64,000 nt of DNA from Deltaproteobacteria bacterium HGW-Deltaproteobacteria-4. Lineage in GTDB: Bacteria; Desulfobacterota; Desulfuromonadia; Desulfuromonadales; UBA2197. The notes under the pieces were generated by a model. It had not been told where the DNA came from and ran no database searches. It saw nothing but the letters and a program-made list of their open reading frames with translations. A program made the position numbers and the translations under genes. Of this stretch, positions 63,201 to 64,000 are shown in pieces. How positions within the stretch are numbered: the stretch's first letter is position 1; each line of letters starts with the position of its first letter. The stretch lies in NCBI GenBank assembly GCA_002841765.1, contig PHAV01000003.1:62001-126000 (forward strand), read 5' to 3'.

Positions 63201-64000
63201 CCCTCCGCCCGCATCAGCGTCAAGGTGCCGGCAGTGGCGGGGATTGCGACTATTGCCCTCGGTATCGCCAAGGCCGGAGCGGATATCATCACCATCAGTG
63301 GCTATGACGGCGGTACCGGCGCCGCCCGCAAACATGCCATCAAGTTTGTCGGCCTCCCGGCCGAGATCGGCGTGCGCGAAGCGCACCGCGCATTGGTCGA
63401 GGCGGGGATGCGTGATCGGGTCGAGCTCTGGGCCGACGGCGGCGCCCGAACCGGCCGCGACGTGGTCAAACTCATGCTCCTTGGTGCCAACCGCGTCGGC
63501 TTCGGCACCATGGCGATGGTTATCATCGGCTGCACCACTTGTCGCGGCTGCCACCTCGGCACCTGTCATGTCGGCATCGCCACCCAGATCGAGACGGTGG
63601 AGGAGGCGCAGGCGCGCGGCCTCAAGCGTTTCGTGCCGCGTGTTCTCGAGAACGGCATCATCTACGAAACCACCTTCTTCCGCGGCATGGCGCGGGAGAT
63701 CAAGATCCTCACCGCCAAGCTCGGCTATCGTCGTACCCAGGATCTGGTCGGTCACGCCGAACTTCTGGTACAGAGCCGCGGCCTCGACCGTCTCGATCTT
63801 GGCGATCTCCTTTCCTTGCCGGCATCTCCGGCCCTCCCGGCGCTGGAGAATGAGGTGCGGATTATTCGTAAACCCCTCAACTATCTAACCTCCCTCATCT
63901 CCGGTCTGGTCGCTGACGCCTTTAGCGCCGGGGAAGAGCGGGTCCGTTACGACGACGACAATGCCACCAGCTCGGACCGGGCGATCGGTACCCACCTCGC
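60234..64000 (+). CDS. gltB: Glutamate synthase large subunit (3' end outside window)
   Basis: The first 1255 codons are present and the frame is open at the right edge. ATG 60234 follows CGGAG. The N-terminal class II amidotransferase domain has RDACAIIAY, where Cys is the expected nucleophile after processing, with GDGCGLLTD and GHSRYSTNTLP. A central domain and the FMN/Fe-S synthase domain follow: AMSFGSQGETP, NGEGGE, KPGEGGHLPG, SGYDGGTGAA. The 3Fe-4S site is C-x5-C-x4-C in CTTCRGCHLGTC. It makes glutamate from glutamine and 2-oxoglutarate. At about residue 431 a palindromic element is translated as part of KGGLIGAIHELPLQGW between the first two domains. The small subunit should lie beyond the window. 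Confidence 0.95.
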   Translation, partial: MKRIDPDPSGLVPRERDACAIIAYINKSGRPTHGNVQRTIEALIKMGHRAGEINGEGDGCGLLTDIPRILWQEILNHAGQRAELADDPGFAVGHFLLNREDLNTRPQLQDSILARIRAAGLEVLVERPAPVRSEVLATRARAGEPLLWQVALHCPEAKTAPCRLFALQLSLEEEFPIQVASLSTNVAAYKVHGAPEILPRYYPELKRREFLSGVTIGHSRYSTNTLPTVLRAQPFSLLGHNGEINTIARLREEARMLGIDLPYGGSDSQDLNRILEGLICRYGFTLFEAMELVFPPVFSVVERMAPDFQAMYGWFRRFLTASAQGPAAIIARHNDRCIFSVDAMGLRPLWVGETDKEIFASSELGVVPHEEILSDPKPLAPGEKLGIKLAADREPVVLAHHELRDEVLAVFRKRTDLAAQARSLVKGGLIGAIHELPLQGWQRSSRLLTGNLMSAFAWKSTDVQNLREMAKSGQDPIASLGYDGPLAPLSLSRQNLADYFKEQVAVVTNPAIDREREAEHFSTRVFIGPRPNLRGTLQPAVELALPLLLGGTRHSSGEDLSALGNRFGTCTLESLLARTGANRSRSLSCTMKRSESLPEALARLTQEAVTAVRRGVRLLLLDDSAAFTPTQAFLDPCLVVAVLHKALKETTTNNGESLRRRVAIVVRSGALRNLHDLIFAYGMGADALCPYLMWEQAAEQEKGVENLLGVLARGLEKVISTMGTHEIGGYGKYFASIGLCSHLAAIFETPNFCGSGTGGLTLQLLEAENKGRSSVARSRDKQPVPVQFRLYPRIWKMVGQVAKMEESYADLSRLIQQLEAENPTAIRHLVDLRYQEELAVDPEEVDTTVGRHDLPILLSAMSFGSQGETPFRIYAEAARRLNIICMNGEGGEIADMLGQYRHNRGQQIASGRFGVTMEYLNSADILEIKVGQGAKPGEGGHLPGFKVTAKIAAARHATPGVSLISPSNNHDLYSIEDLAQIIEELRTANPSARISVKVPAVAGIATIALGIAKAGADIITISGYDGGTGAARKHAIKFVGLPAEIGVREAHRALVEAGMRDRVELWADGGARTGRDVVKLMLLGANRVGFGTMAMVIIGCTTCRGCHLGTCHVGIATQIETVEEAQARGLKRFVPRVLENGIIYETTFFRGMAREIKILTAKLGYRRTQDLVGHAELLVQSRGLDRLDLGDLLSLPASPALPALENEVRIIRKPLNYLTSLISGLVADAFSAGEERVRYDDDNATSSDRAIGTHL
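61525..61544. repeat. Perfect 20-bp palindrome inside gltB
   Basis: GGGCAATTCATGAATTGCCC is fully self-complementary, and flanking bases extend its similarity to a common bacterial palindrome (TAGGGGCAATTCATGAATTGCCC). It lies in frame in the linker between the amidotransferase and central domains of glutamate synthase, so it adds residues without breaking the gene. Confidence 0.8.

Overview
The window looks like a chromosomal piece of a Gram-negative, metal-reducing member of the Geobacter/Desulfuromonas group (Desulfuromonadota). It carries an octaheme cytochrome beside a large outer-membrane porin, a rhodanese-type lipoprotein, a cytochrome fused to a periplasmic binding fold, secreted cupredoxin-type multicopper proteins, a full Wzx/Wzy/Wza/Wzc-type exopolysaccharide locus and a GEMM-type cyclic-dinucleotide riboswitch. 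No rRNA, tRNA, CRISPR array, intact insertion sequence or prophage was seen. The assignment is inferred from gene content only.

Layout. (1) 1-12.3 kb, plus strand: a secreted-protein operon with a giant beta-helix protein (5' end outside the window), two adjacent multicopper-oxidase-like proteins carrying complementary halves of the copper-ligand set, and a ligand-less cupredoxin protein with the same C-terminal Ig-like modules as the first gene. A small lipoprotein and a subtilisin-family protease follow. (2) 12.4-15.4 kb, minus: a three-gene HlyD/ABC-2 exporter. (3) 15.6-22.7 kb, minus: respiratory genes, namely a cytochrome/binding-protein fusion with a probable 51-residue coupled ORF, an octaheme cytochrome, a porin, a monoheme cytochrome and a rhodanese-like lipoprotein. 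The set resembles an Ext-type outer-membrane electron conduit. (4) 22.8-54.8 kb, minus: one long exopolysaccharide locus. It has a Wzc-type tyrosine kinase, two tandem Wza-like exporters (one missing an SLBB domain), an outer-membrane barrel, a FlaA1-like dehydratase, a LuxR regulator, a DegT aminotransferase, four glycosyltransferases, a PglC-like phosphoglycosyl transferase, a Wzy-like polymerase, a flippase and a pectate-lyase-like protein.

Inside that locus lies an unexpected module (about 36-45 kb): adenylation enzyme, acyl-CoA-dehydrogenase-like flavoprotein, carrier protein, membrane Fe-S oxidoreductase, ETF alpha and beta, an ATP-grasp ligase and a PLP decarboxylase, with GNAT, amidohydrolase, nuclease-fold and second ATP-grasp genes on the other side. 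The order suggests that a carrier-bound aminoacyl group is made, oxidised with electrons passed through ETF to the quinone pool, and used to decorate the polysaccharide or make a co-produced small molecule. This is the best candidate for an undescribed system.

(5) 54.8-60.1 kb: an AT-rich stretch with a small secreted protein of unknown function, then a Calx-beta/Ig/pectate-lyase-like exoprotein whose leader holds a GEMM-I riboswitch followed by a textbook terminator. A divergent alpha/beta-hydrolase lipoprotein follows. (6) 60.2-64 kb, plus: glutamate synthase large subunit, running off the right edge, with a perfect 20-bp palindrome inside its coding region.
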